From Vulcanisaeta thermophila (GTDB lineage Archaea > Thermoproteota > Thermoprotei > Thermoproteales > Thermocladiaceae), in contig NZ_BCLI01000004.1 in the NCBI RefSeq assembly GCF_001748385.1, positions 1 to 64,000 on the forward strand: DNA of 64,000 bases. Direction: 5' to 3'. The notes beneath the pieces are model-generated. The model had not been told where the DNA came from. It saw only the letters and a list, made by a program, of their open reading frames with translations, and did not search any database. The position numbers were made by a program, and so were the translations under genes. How positions within the stretch are numbered: the first letter of the stretch is position 1; each line of letters begins with the position of its first letter. Shown in pieces: positions 1 through 8,650 of the stretch.

Positions 1-28
1 TAGCAGAGACAGGGCATGTTCGTGGGAT

Positions 29-55
29 GTGGAAGGTCCACGGAAGACCTTCCAC
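29..55. other. Perfect 10-bp inverted repeat (hairpin)
   Basis: Arms 29-38 and 46-55 are perfectly complementary (GTGGAAGGTC / GACCTTCCAC) with a 7-base loop. No T-run follows on either strand nearby, so a classical terminator is not obvious. It lies 87 bp beyond the stop of the leftward gene at 142, so it could be an mRNA 3' structure, or belong to a gene left of the window. Role unknown. Confidence 0.4.
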
Positions 56-141
56 CTGATTTAGAGAATTTGCGTAAAACAAACATGAACTAACCCATAG
101 ACTTAAATATCATTCACGGAAACAATTCAACCCCAAGTAAA

Positions 142-1419
142 TCATTCGCAGGGCGATAACTCCTTAAAAATCCTCGTAAGGGGTAGGCAGAATTGTTTGT
201 GCTGTTTAGTTGGTTTAGTAATGCAGGGGCTTAGGTTGAAGTCTGCGTAGAGTGTTGGTGCTAGGTAGTGGCCGTTTAGGCTGTTTATGTTTACTTGGTA
301 CTCGAGTTCGTAGGCAATGGGGTTATGGGCACATGCGCCGGTGTTAGGACCAGCAGTCACTGATGCTGTTGAGTAAATGTTGGAGATGCCGACTAGTAGG
401 TAGTTGAGGTATAGTGTGAGTGCGTTGGGTATTGGCACGCCCATGGCCTCAAGCATTGTGCCGAGATCCGCCGCTAGTACGATGAATGGGGTTGTGTTTA
501 CTTCTTCACCAACACTGTTAATGCTAAGGTAAAGTGTATTGCCTGGGAATGTTATTGTATTGAATGCTCCGTTATTGAGTAGTGATTGTATGTAGTTCAT
601 CATTACTGTGGGGTTTAATGGTTCTGCCTCGAGTTTATTGGCCTCTGTGTTGTTGTATGCTGCGAACCAGGTTGTTAATACCCATTGCACTGGCTTTGTG
701 GTGCCCATGCATGGGTTGCCCACGGGGCCTATGCACTCATACTCCGTGTAGTTTGCGATTTCGAGGTAACCAACAATGGCCACACCATAAGCACCAGGAC
801 CAGTAATGTGATAAGGCGATAGCATAGAAGGTCCACCTGCATATGCACAAAATGATGCGGGTAGAGGAATAAAAACGCATTCATATTCCAATAATATGTA
901 GGGTTGGTTGAATTGTATTGTGAAGCCTGCCCCCGGTATTTCCACGTTTACGCCCGTGCCCGTGGGTATTGCCAGTGAAAGGTCAAAACCAGCCTCTGTA
1001 TATGTACTCTGGGTGAGCTCGATGGTCACGATGAACTCGCTCTCGTATACGTAATTAACCTCTGATGGCCCTATTATTTCGGCTGCCACTGGGAATGGTG
1101 TGTTGTTCCATGTTAGTAATACCGTGTTTAATTGCCAGTACCAGCACTCCCACTCACCACGGCTAATCATCAGGCAACCCATGGGTGCCTGTTTCAATGG
1201 GTCTTGGGGGTTTGGTGAGTGTGGGTTGGTGGTGTTTATTGGTGTTTCAACCTTGTAGAGCGCCGTGTAATTAATCACCACATTTACCACAGAACCGTTT
1301 GCCAAACCCGGCACTATTGGTATTGTTACGAAGCCAGTATCCACGACTGGTCCTTTGCTTGTGTTCGTCACCGTGCTTATGAAGAGTATTACGGATGGTC
1401 CTGCCACGTCTGGTGTCAT
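142..1419 (-). CDS. Extracytoplasmic beta-rich protein without its own signal peptide
   Basis: This 425-residue protein is rich in Thr, Asn, Gly and Pro, with many N-X-S/T sequons and a few Cys, as expected of a surface or secreted beta-sandwich protein. I do not recognise a family. It has no N-terminal signal peptide or membrane helix, which conflicts with its exported-looking composition. Its ATG overlaps the stop of the upstream gene (ATGA at 1416-1419), and that upstream gene carries a membrane anchor. Either the two are translationally coupled, or they are one protein joined by a -1 frameshift at the run CTAAAATGA. The C-terminus has three Cys in the last 35 residues. No hydrophobic C-terminal anchor is visible. 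Confidence 0.6.
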   Translation of the reverse strand: MTPDVAGPSVILFISTVTNTSKGPVVDTGFVTIPIVPGLANGSVVNVVINYTALYKVETPINTTNPHSPNPQDPLKQAPMGCLMISRGEWECWYWQLNTVLLTWNNTPFPVAAEIIGPSEVNYVYESEFIVTIELTQSTYTEAGFDLSLAIPTGTGVNVEIPGAGFTIQFNQPYILLEYECVFIPLPASFCAYAGGPSMLSPYHITGPGAYGVAIVGYLEIANYTEYECIGPVGNPCMGTTKPVQWVLTTWFAAYNNTEANKLEAEPLNPTVMMNYIQSLLNNGAFNTITFPGNTLYLSINSVGEEVNTTPFIVLAADLGTMLEAMGVPIPNALTLYLNYLLVGISNIYSTASVTAGPNTGACAHNPIAYELEYQVNINSLNGHYLAPTLYADFNLSPCITKPTKQHKQFCLPLTRIFKELSPCE

Positions 1420-1817
1420 TTTAGGTACTCATCGAGTTTTAGGGCGTAGGTTGTGTAGTTGCCCACGTTTATTGTGAAGCTTGTTGAGTCAGTCCTGTAG
1501 TGGCCGATGCTCACGAAACCGCTTGGTGAGGGCCCAGTGGCGTATATGAAGAACCTGGCATTAACATGAGGGTATGGCTTTGGTGCACCCTCAATCATTA
1601 CATTAATCAATGGGTACACATTCGAGGGCTCAAACACAATCACACCCAAAGGCCAGGGTAGCCTGGGGTACCTAACATACTCTACAAAGTAGCCAGGCCA
1701 TTCATACCTAAGAACCACAACGCCAAAATGAGCATAAACAAACAACGAAACATAAACAACAACAGCAACAATAACAGCGACTAACCATCTACGCAAACCA
1801 AACTCCATAGGCACCAT
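1416..1817 (-). CDS. Membrane-anchored protein, upstream half of the surface pair
   Basis: The reading frame is open from 1889, but I place the start at the ATG at 1815-1817, because a TATA-like GATATTTTT (1835-1843, read on the minus strand) then sits at leaderless distance. The 133-residue product begins with a short basic stretch, one strong hydrophobic helix (about residues 9-30) and then an extracytoplasmic beta-type domain rich in aromatic residues and Pro. This is a type II signal-anchor layout. The last residues (YLK) run into the ATGA overlap with the next gene, whose product looks like a continuation of the same exported domain. Family unknown. Confidence 0.6.
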   Translation of the reverse strand: MVPMEFGLRRWLVAVIVAVVVYVSLFVYAHFGVVVLRYEWPGYFVEYVRYPRLPWPLGVIVFEPSNVYPLINVMIEGAPKPYPHVNARFFIYATGPSPSGFVSIGHYRTDSTSFTINVGNYTTYALKLDEYLK

Positions 1818-2165
1818 TTTGTTATCATTACCCTGATATTTTTGAAGTTTTCGCTGGTGTGTTAGGTAATGTTGGGCTTGAGTGGGCATTGGGTACGGGT
1901 TAAGGGTGGGTTAAAGGTGGAGGTAATACTTCGCATTTGGGTTTGTGCTTGAAGCCCACGGATTATCCCAATCCATGTGTTGGGGTAATTCAAAGATTAG
2001 CCATACCCAAGCCCCTAATATGATACGCCTTGGTAGCCTTAACCATAATCGACGTGGTATTCTATAAAGAGCTGTGGTAGTCGTTGTGGAGGGGCCTTGG
2101 TAATATGCCCATGGGTGCTCATGTTCGATTCTGCGGTGCCTGTTTTTCTTTGGTTTCTTGGGTTG
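1818..2165. other. Intergenic region with a possible short transcript
   Basis: No convincing protein gene. On the plus strand a TATA-like CTATAAAG (2062-2069) would place a transcription start near 2092. A T-rich run (2143-2150) could stop the transcript after about 57 nt. GGGC (2092-2095) can pair with GCCC (2107-2110). Treat this as a weak candidate small RNA; the rest of the stretch shows only the promoter of the leftward gene at 1835-1843. Confidence 0.3.
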
Positions 2166-2702
2166 TTACCATTCGTGGGGTGCGGCTTCTCCTAGGGTTA
2201 TTATTCTTAGTCGTTCTATTCCGTTTATTTCCTTTATTATCCTGGCCACGGACTTGGGCACTAGTTCTTCCCAGGTTGGGTCTCCCTTTATTATTAATTC
2301 CCTTATCCTGGTGGAGTTGTATTTTTCCCTGTCGAACATGGGTTGTTGCCTAACCTCTATACCCGCTTCCCTTAGGAGCATGGCTACGAATGGGTTTCCC
2401 GTATACGCTACCTGGAATGGTGGTACGTATGACTTCACGTGGCCGAACCACTCCACATTGTTTTCTATGTTTGGTATTGGTACCATTATGACCCTGCTCA
2501 GGTCCACGCCGGCCTCCCTGAGGCCCTCCCTGAGCATCCATATTCTCTCGCCGGCGCTGAATGGGTCCTTGGGTATGTAGTTGAATTGTGCCGATCCTAT
2601 TATTACTATTAATTCATCGACCTCCTTCAGAATCTCCCTTATTGCCCATACGTGGCCCCAGTGGGGTGGTTGGAACCTCCCTATGAATAACCCCCTAATC
2701 AT
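2166..2702 (-). CDS. nadM: Nicotinamide-nucleotide adenylyltransferase (archaeal NadM type)
   Basis: Transfers AMP from ATP to nicotinamide mononucleotide to make NAD+, in the cytosol. The 178-residue length is normal for the archaeal family. The nucleotidyltransferase signature GRFQPPHWGH lies at residues 8-17 (the GxxxPxHxxH motif that binds ATP phosphates), and the C-terminal STRIRE corresponds to the ISxTxxR motif around residue 130. The ATG at 2700-2702 has a TATA-like TTATTTTAAG about 26 bp upstream (2722-2732), so the mRNA is probably leaderless. The gene stands alone, divergent from citrate synthase. Confidence 0.93.
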   Translation of the reverse strand: MIRGLFIGRFQPPHWGHVWAIREILKEVDELIVIIGSAQFNYIPKDPFSAGERIWMLREGLREAGVDLSRVIMVPIPNIENNVEWFGHVKSYVPPFQVAYTGNPFVAMLLREAGIEVRQQPMFDREKYNSTRIRELIIKGDPTWEELVPKSVARIIKEINGIERLRIITLGEAAPHEW

Positions 2703-2823
2703 ATGTTTTCGCTGATTCCCTGGTTATTTTAAGTGTTTTTCCACGTTACTTAACTGCTGTTTATTTATAATTCGTTATTTGCCGTTTTTAGCAAAAATAA
2801 TTAAACTATATATGGGGGAAGCA

Positions 2824-2832
2824 TTTAAAAAA
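2824..2832 (+). promoter_or_regulatory. TATA box of citrate synthase
   Basis: TTTAAAAAA centred near 2828 lies 26 bp upstream of the ATG at 2854, the spacing expected for a leaderless archaeal transcript. The region 2750-2820 before it is unusually A/T-rich. Confidence 0.65.
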
Positions 2833-2853
2833 CTACTAATGACTTAGTCCTGT

Positions 2854-4083
2854 ATGAGTCAGGAGGTTAGGATTGTAACCAGTGGTAAGGTTATTCAGAG
2901 TCCCTGTGGGCCCATTGTACACGGTCTTGAGGATGTCCTTGTGAAGACAACAACCATTAGTGATATTGATGGTAGGAATGGTATACTTTGGTATAGGGGT
3001 TATAGGATTGAGGACTTGGCCAATAACTCAACATATGAGGAGGTGGTGCACCTAATACTTTACGGTAAGCTACCCAATAAGAGGGAGCTTGAAGACTTAA
3101 AAACACGCCTCGCCAGTAATAGGGATCTGCACCCGGCGACCGTGGATGTCATAAAGGCGTTGGCTAAGGCGGACCCAATGTTTGCCCTGGAGGCTGCGGT
3201 GGCCACGGAGGGTGCTTATGATGAGGATAACCTTAAGTTGGCAGATGCCCTGAGGAGTGGTCGTTATAAGGAGACTGAGAAGGCCCTGGCCCTTAGGATC
3301 GCTGAGAAGCTCATTGCTAAGTTACCGACAATCGTGGCTTACCACTATAGGTTCTCCAGGGGCCTCGATGTGGTGAGGCCCAGGAGTGATCTTGGGCACT
3401 CCGCTAATTTCCTCTTCATGTTCTTCGGTAAGGAACCGGACCCCCTGGCCGTCAGGGCCGTGGACCTATACCTGGTACTTCATGCTGACCATGAGATACC
3501 GGCCTCGACATTCACGGCCTTGGTCATAGGGGCTACCCTAAGTGATCTCTACTCGGTCATAGCGGGTGCCATAGGCGCACTTAAGGGTCCACTTCATGGG
3601 GGCGCCAATGAGGCTGCCGTTAAGTCCTACCTAGAGATAGGCGACCCAGCTAAGGCTAAGGATGTTGTGGAGGCCGCTACGAAGCCCGGCGGCCCCAGGC
3701 TCATGGGTGTGGGTCACCGTGTTTACAAGGCCTATGACCCAAGGGCCAGGATATTCAAGGGATTGGTTGAGGATTATGTTAAGAAGTTTGGTGATCCACA
3801 GAAGCTCTATGCAATAGCCAGTTCCATAGAGCAGGCGGTGCTTTCACACCCATACTTCCAGCAGAGGAGGTTATTCCCCAATGTGGACTTTTGGTCTGGG
3901 ATTGTGTTCTACTACATGGGTATACCCTATGAGTACTTCACACCGTTATTCGCAATGTCGAGGGTCGTGGGCTGGACAGCGCACGTCATTGAGTACTGGG
4001 ATAACAACAGGCTCTTTAGGCCCAGGGCCTGTTATGTGGGACCCCATGACCTTCAGTACGTACCCATTGAAAAGAGGGAGTGA
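2854..4083 (+). CDS. gltA: Citrate synthase / 2-methylcitrate synthase family
   Basis: Condenses acetyl-CoA with oxaloacetate to citrate, the entry of the oxidative citric acid cycle. The 409-residue protein is full length. The catalytic triad is visible: His248 in PLHGGANEAA, His288 in GVGHRVYK and Asp345 in NVDFWSG. The arginine-rich substrate-binding motifs are also present. A methylcitrate activity cannot be excluded from sequence, because the archaeal enzymes are often promiscuous. Transcribed alone from a leaderless promoter, divergent from nadM. Thermoproteales use the citric acid cycle for respiratory oxidation, and this gene fits that role. Confidence 0.93.
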   Translation: MSQEVRIVTSGKVIQSPCGPIVHGLEDVLVKTTTISDIDGRNGILWYRGYRIEDLANNSTYEEVVHLILYGKLPNKRELEDLKTRLASNRDLHPATVDVIKALAKADPMFALEAAVATEGAYDEDNLKLADALRSGRYKETEKALALRIAEKLIAKLPTIVAYHYRFSRGLDVVRPRSDLGHSANFLFMFFGKEPDPLAVRAVDLYLVLHADHEIPASTFTALVIGATLSDLYSVIAGAIGALKGPLHGGANEAAVKSYLEIGDPAKAKDVVEAATKPGGPRLMGVGHRVYKAYDPRARIFKGLVEDYVKKFGDPQKLYAIASSIEQAVLSHPYFQQRRLFPNVDFWSGIVFYYMGIPYEYFTPLFAMSRVVGWTAHVIEYWDNNRLFRPRACYVGPHDLQYVPIEKRE

Positions 4084-4172
4084 TGCATCGGCGTCGTGAC
4101 TCACCATAAAAACTAATCCCATATTATCTTAATGGGAATACTTGGTATAATGGAGGGGAAAGCTAATTAAAT

Positions 4173-4418
4173 ATGCTCAGTATAGCCCACGGGGTTATGA
4201 GCTCTGGAGGGGTTTTGGACATGGTGATGAGGAGCTATGGTGAATTTAGGGGATTGGCCGCCCGGGCCATCCTCAACTACATAATCACAGAGTTGGAGGA
4301 GGGGCAGGGCGATGAAGGAGCCAATGAGGTTCTTAAGAGGGCCCTGTCATTAATTGACATGGAAAGGAACGATCTTGATAAGCTTAGGTCCTTAATCGAG
4401 GGATTGATGCCCAAATGA
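4173..4418 (+). CDS. Small protein of unknown function
   Basis: An 81-residue, mostly helical and acidic protein, not recognised. Two starts are plausible: ATG 4173, with TATAA at 4146-4150 about 26 bp upstream, or ATG 4197, with TTAAATAT (4168-4174) at the same spacing. The second would give 73 residues. The stop overlaps the start of the next gene (ATGA at 4415-4418), so the two are probably translationally coupled and may act together. Confidence 0.6.
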   Translation: MLSIAHGVMSSGGVLDMVMRSYGEFRGLAARAILNYIITELEEGQGDEGANEVLKRALSLIDMERNDLDKLRSLIEGLMPK

Positions 4419-4789
4419 ACAATTACCTCTATTTCATAAAGTGGAACGAGGAGTGCCTGGAAAGGCTTGGTGTTAAAGGGGGTGTTCGGGACCTGTCGGG
4501 TGGTTTATTAATAACGGTGAATGGGGAATATGGGGAATTGGTTAATGAGGCGCTTAAGTGTGGCTTCACAGTATTCGCTAGGCATTACAGATTCCATGCG
4601 CTCAGGTTCGGATCCCTTGAATCCCTTAATAACGTTTTAAAGCCCCTGGACCTGTGGGTTGAGTCTGACGTCATCAACCTGGTGGTCAACCCCCTCAGCG
4701 TTGATTTTGAGTACGTGGCCAGGGTACTCCTGGACCTGGGCTTCAATGTGGAGTTGATTAGTGAGGATGATGTGGAGTACAGCCTTTAG
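4415..4789 (+). CDS. Conserved-looking protein of unknown function
   Basis: A 124-residue soluble protein with alternating helix and strand pattern, not recognised. It contains no cysteine pair or nucleotide-binding motif that would suggest an activity. The ATGA overlap with the preceding small gene indicates a two-gene operon. NucS follows after 39 bp but has its own TATA box, so the neighbourhood does not by itself imply a repair function. Confidence 0.65.
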   Translation: MNNYLYFIKWNEECLERLGVKGGVRDLSGGLLITVNGEYGELVNEALKCGFTVFARHYRFHALRFGSLESLNNVLKPLDLWVESDVINLVVNPLSVDFEYVARVLLDLGFNVELISEDDVEYSL

Positions 4790-4828
4790 GGAGTGATTTA
4801 ATTATAAAGGGGGCCCTGAACTTAACCT

Positions 4829-5575
4829 GTGGATTTGCTTAGCTTCATGGGTGGTGAGGTAAGGGATCTTGAGTACCTGGTTGACCCATCGCCCGTTGAT
4901 GCCATGAGGCTAATAACGCTTAGGAAGAGTACGCACGTGCTCATTATCTATGGCGAGATGGTTGCTCAGTATGAGGGTCGTGCTAAGTCAAGCCTTGATG
5001 AGTTGATGCCCAGGTTGATAATTGCCAAGCCCGATGGCGCGTTCATGATCCATGAGGCCGGTGAGTACAAGCCACGCCTGTGGAATCCAGCGCCTGCCCA
5101 GCTTCATGCTTCCGTTAACATGGGTGTGCTAGTCCTGAGGAGTGTTAGGCTTAGCCCAAGGGAGGTGGTTCAGGTGGAGGTGCCCATTATTAGGTTTGTG
5201 GCGGCCTTTAGGGTGGGTTCCACGGCTAATTACAGGGTTTTTGGTCGTGAGGAGGATGTGGTGAATATGATAGTTAATAACCCCAGTATCATTGAGGATG
5301 GTTTGAGGGTGATATCCAGGGAGTACCACACATTGGTTGGTGATATAGACATACTGGCCAGGGACTCTAACAATAACCTGGTGGTTATTGAGTGTAAGAG
5401 GTCCCAGGCGGGCCCGGAGGCTGTTAATCAGCTTAAGCGTTATGTGGATTACCTGAGTGAGAAGGAGGGTGTTAGGGTCCGTGGGATCTTAGCGGCACCC
5501 TCAATATCATCATCAGCCTACAAGTACCTTAGGATGTATGGCCTTGAGTTTAGGAGGGTTGAGCCCAAACTTTGA
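4829..5575 (+). CDS. nucS: Endonuclease NucS/EndoMS
   Basis: Mismatch- and branched-DNA-cleaving nuclease that takes part in non-canonical mismatch repair and interacts with the sliding clamp in Archaea. The 248 residues match the family. The N-terminal half is the beta-sandwich dimerisation domain. The C-terminal RecB-like nuclease has Asp174 in GDIDILA and Glu188/Lys190 in IECKRS, the metal-binding set. Translation starts with GTG at 4829, with TAATTATAAAG (4798-4808) at leaderless distance. The C-terminus lacks a clear PIP-box aromatic pair (it ends EFRRVEPKL). Confidence 0.92.
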   Translation: MDLLSFMGGEVRDLEYLVDPSPVDAMRLITLRKSTHVLIIYGEMVAQYEGRAKSSLDELMPRLIIAKPDGAFMIHEAGEYKPRLWNPAPAQLHASVNMGVLVLRSVRLSPREVVQVEVPIIRFVAAFRVGSTANYRVFGREEDVVNMIVNNPSIIEDGLRVISREYHTLVGDIDILARDSNNNLVVIECKRSQAGPEAVNQLKRYVDYLSEKEGVRVRGILAAPSISSSAYKYLRMYGLEFRRVEPKL

Positions 5576-5583
5576 ATTGGGCT

Positions 5584-6105
5584 TTATGGTATTAATAGGA
5601 GTATTATTATGAGTATTAATGCCATGATGACCGCCATTATGTACTGCCTAAACGCCATTACTACTAGGTTCCTAAATTCCCTATTCCTCGCGTAGTTTAT
5701 TAGCATTAGGGTGAATATTAAGCCGTCCGTGGATGGTATGCTCAGTATTATTGAGAGGATTATGGTCTGGGCCATCAATGACATACCCACCTCACTATTA
5801 ACCGCGTTGGTTGCTATCCCCGTTATGACCCATTGAAACGCCGTGTTCCATATTCCGTATATTGGTATGAAGGATGGGCCTAGGGATGCCAGGAAGGACG
5901 TTATTTTATACGCTGCCTGGGCCGTGGGGGCTAGCTTACTCAGTTGGTTTGTGAAGTTGTTCAGTTCCGCATTTACCTGCGCCGCAAACCCTGGGCTTGG
6001 TTTTATGGCGTAGCCCAGGAAGTACGCTGCTATGAATAGTAGGGCTATTATTAGGAATAGGAATATCCTAAGCCTCCCTATGAGTGCCACTACCTGGATG
6101 TTCAT
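5584..6105 (-). CDS. Integral membrane protein, possibly SpoIIM-like
   Basis: A 173-residue protein with a hydrophobic helix at about residues 13-33, an Asn/Gln-rich stretch, and three or four further membrane segments covering the rest. The pattern (N-terminal TM, soluble stretch, then a C-terminal hydrophobic bundle) resembles the archaeal SpoIIM/DUF95 group, but the diagnostic motifs are weak, so this is only a suggestion. Leaderless promoter around 6119-6136. Function unknown. Confidence 0.65.
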   Translation of the reverse strand: MNIQVVALIGRLRIFLFLIIALLFIAAYFLGYAIKPSPGFAAQVNAELNNFTNQLSKLAPTAQAAYKITSFLASLGPSFIPIYGIWNTAFQWVITGIATNAVNSEVGMSLMAQTIILSIILSIPSTDGLIFTLMLINYARNREFRNLVVMAFRQYIMAVIMALILIIILLLIP

Positions 6106-6152
6106 TCGGGAAACCAGTGCTTTAAGTGTTAAAAATGATTTCTCACTGATGA

Positions 6153-6860
6153 CTACAACGCCTTGATCACTATGTGCTCCACACCATCCCTCTGGGACTT
6201 ACTAATGAACCCCTGCATCTCCAGGGACTTCAGCGCCAGGTCTATGTAGGTTACCTTGACCTTGAGGATCTCATCACCATACCACTCCACAAGCTTATTA
6301 ATTAACTCATTCAGTGACCACTCCCTCTTACCTAACTTACCCTCCTCCGTGAGGACCCTCCTTATGAAGTTGGTCATGTCCTCCGTGGTATTCCAGGGAT
6401 AGACGAACCAGGCCCAGTCCCTAACCTCAATGGCCCAGTAATCGGGTTTGAACTTGGCCACGGTGGATATCCACTGAAGCGCCGCTGTCCTTACCTCAGC
6501 ACCCTTATTATTACGTTCAATGTAGTCCTTAGCCAATTGTATGGAGTCCCCAGTGTCCACTATATCATCCACCACAAGCACCCTCTTACCACTCAAATCC
6601 ACACTTAATGCGTACTTAATGTAGGCCCTCTCAGCAACCTGCGCTGTTGATGGCCAATGAACCACCTGTAGGCTCACTAGGTCCATGACTCCCAGGTAGT
6701 CACAGAGGAGCCTGGCCGGTGCGTATCCTCCCCTGGCTATGGCCACTATTATATCCGGCCTCCAACCTGACTCCCTTATTTTCATTGCCAGGGCCCTACT
6801 CCACTCGGTTATTTCGTCCCAACTCACGATCTTTATGGGTACCTTGACCACGTTTTTCAA
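6153..6860 (-). CDS. Phosphoribosyltransferase (purine salvage type)
   Basis: Transfers a 5-phosphoribosyl group from PRPP, probably to a purine base. The PRPP-binding signature VLVVDDIVDTGDS is at residues 94-106 and an N-terminal IVAIARGG loop at about 38-45. Residues 160-235 form an extra C-terminal, winged-helix-like extension, also seen in the crenarchaeal enzymes annotated as gpT/Gpt. The start is a TTG at 6858-6860, with TATA-like sequence at 6876-6886; a GTG three codons inside is an alternative. Base specificity (hypoxanthine, guanine, adenine or xanthine) cannot be read from sequence. Confidence 0.85.
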   Translation of the reverse strand: MKNVVKVPIKIVSWDEITEWSRALAMKIRESGWRPDIIVAIARGGYAPARLLCDYLGVMDLVSLQVVHWPSTAQVAERAYIKYALSVDLSGKRVLVVDDIVDTGDSIQLAKDYIERNNKGAEVRTAALQWISTVAKFKPDYWAIEVRDWAWFVYPWNTTEDMTNFIRRVLTEEGKLGKREWSLNELINKLVEWYGDEILKVKVTYIDLALKSLEMQGFISKSQRDGVEHIVIKAL

Positions 6861-6940
6861 TTAATCGATGAAGTTATTTTTAAATTTCACGTCACGTGTA
6901 ATCAGTAATTAATAAATCCCTTTTTGGGCACCCAGTACCT

Positions 6941-7810
6941 GTGGTGCCAAGGCACTACCTAGCGCTTACCGTTGCTGTGATTGCGATATCCTGGGCCTCA
7001 ATACTAATACTGTTATCTGGGGCCCAGCCCATAGCCGTGGCCTTCTGGAGGACTGCACTGGCATCCCTAGTATTACTCCCGCTGGCACTTATGGAGAGGG
7101 ACAGGGGCGGCCACGGTGTGGATGGTAGGGATTTAATGCTTATGACCATTAGCGGCGCCGCGTTGGCCACGCACTTCATGACCTGGATCCAAAGCCTCTA
7201 CCTAACCACTGTGGCCTCCAGCGTAACTCTAGTATCAACATACCCTGTGTTTACCCTAGTCATGGGCCGATTAATAGGTGAGAGGCCGAGGGTTAGGGCC
7301 ACTGTTGGCACGTTAACTGCGTTCCTGGGTATTGTGATAATATCGGCACCAGCGTTCTACATAAGCACCAAGGCACTGCTGGGCGACCTCCTGGCACTGG
7401 CCGGCGCGCTTTCTGGCGCGGTTTACTTCCTCATAGGTAGGGCAGTTAGGATCAGGGTCTCCCTGGCCATGTACACCGTGCCCGTGTACGGAGTCGCCGC
7501 CATCATCACCCTAATAACGGGTCTAATCCTAAACGTGAGGTTTTGGCCATACCCACCCATGACGTGGGCCTACATAGCGGCCTTGGTGGCTGGCCCCATG
7601 CTGCTCGGGCACACACTACTTAATTACTCACTTAAGTACTCGAGGGCAATCACGGTAACCACATCCACCCTTGGGGAGCCCGTGGGGTCCACATTACTGG
7701 CCTGGTTAATACTTCACCAGGTGCCCACCCCATTGACCCTACTGGGCATGGCGGTGACGCTAACCGGCATTTACCTGGTGGTTTCCGAGGAGGGCTCCGC
7801 GGCCGGTTAA
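6941..7810 (+). CDS. EamA/DMT-family membrane transporter
   Basis: A 289-residue protein with about ten hydrophobic segments in two repeats of five, the drug/metabolite transporter layout. The first repeat contains the typical FWRTALASL and the second the GEPVGSTLLAW segment. Substrate unknown; relatives move amino acids, nucleotides or other metabolites across the cytoplasmic membrane. The GTG start at 6941 (or the next codon, also GTG) has an AT-rich TATA-like element at 6905-6916. Confidence 0.85.
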   Translation: MVPRHYLALTVAVIAISWASILILLSGAQPIAVAFWRTALASLVLLPLALMERDRGGHGVDGRDLMLMTISGAALATHFMTWIQSLYLTTVASSVTLVSTYPVFTLVMGRLIGERPRVRATVGTLTAFLGIVIISAPAFYISTKALLGDLLALAGALSGAVYFLIGRAVRIRVSLAMYTVPVYGVAAIITLITGLILNVRFWPYPPMTWAYIAALVAGPMLLGHTLLNYSLKYSRAITVTTSTLGEPVGSTLLAWLILHQVPTPLTLLGMAVTLTGIYLVVSEEGSAAG

Positions 7811-7834
7811 TGGAAGTAAGTTATTAATTTACCT

Positions 7835-8650
7835 GTGAGTGATAACCTAGGGATTGTGCCCTGCACTGTGATTGTTGATTCCAGGGAGTACGAAACGGCG
7901 GAGGAAGTAATCAAGTGGCTTAAGCGTTATGAGTGTACTGTACTACCCAGGAGGCTTGAGGTTGGTGACTACGTGGTGCCGGGCAACGTGGGTATTGAGA
8001 GGAAGAGGGCCATGGACCTCATATCCTCAATAGTCGATGGGAGGTTATTTGAGCAGAGTAACGAGTTGTCCAGGGCTTATGATAGGGCCTACGTGGTGAT
8101 TGAGGGTGACCTATGGAGGGCGGCCAGTAGGAGGGATGTTCATGAGCACGCCATAATAAGCTCCTTAGTATCCATAATCAATTTAGGGGTTAGGGTCTTA
8201 TTCACGCACAATGAGGAGGGAACCGCGTACTTAATAAAAACCATCGCCGAGGGTGGGTCCACCCACGGTGTTAAGTCCGTGCCTGTCAGGAAGGGCGGCA
8301 CGATATATGACGCCCAGATTGCGTTCCTATCATCATTACCGGGTATAGGCATGAGGAGGGCTGAGGCGTTGTTAAGGGCCTTTGGGACCCCACTTAATGC
8401 ACTTAATAACCTAAACCAATGGGTTAGGAGGGTTGATGGCATTAACGAGAAGGTGGTGGCTGCTGTGAGGAAGGTATTAACAACCCAGTATGGGAATGAG
8501 GAGGAACAGGGCACACTTCGTATAGATGAGTTAATCAGGGAGGGTGATAATGAGGGCGGTGAATCCACCGGTGATGCTGGTGATAAGGAAGTAAATAAAA
8601 GCAGGGGTGTTGGGCGTAGGATAACGGATTACATGGGTGGTGAGGAATGA
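7835..8650 (+). CDS. xpf: XPF/ERCC4-type structure-specific nuclease (short crenarchaeal form)
   Basis: Cleaves 3' flaps and branched DNA in repair and fork processing; the crenarchaeal short form needs PCNA. The 271-residue protein has the nuclease motif split as VDSRE (14-18), GDYVV (44-48) and ERKRAMD (55-61). A helix-hairpin-helix pair follows at about 150-215 (LPGIGMRRAEALL, VDGINEKVV). There is no helicase domain, as expected for the short form. The acidic 50-residue C-terminal tail would hold the PCNA-binding peptide; it ends in RRITDYMG. GTG start. The gene overlaps the next by ATGA. Confidence 0.92.
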   Translation: MSDNLGIVPCTVIVDSREYETAEEVIKWLKRYECTVLPRRLEVGDYVVPGNVGIERKRAMDLISSIVDGRLFEQSNELSRAYDRAYVVIEGDLWRAASRRDVHEHAIISSLVSIINLGVRVLFTHNEEGTAYLIKTIAEGGSTHGVKSVPVRKGGTIYDAQIAFLSSLPGIGMRRAEALLRAFGTPLNALNNLNQWVRRVDGINEKVVAAVRKVLTTQYGNEEEQGTLRIDELIREGDNEGGESTGDAGDKEVNKSRGVGRRITDYMGGEE

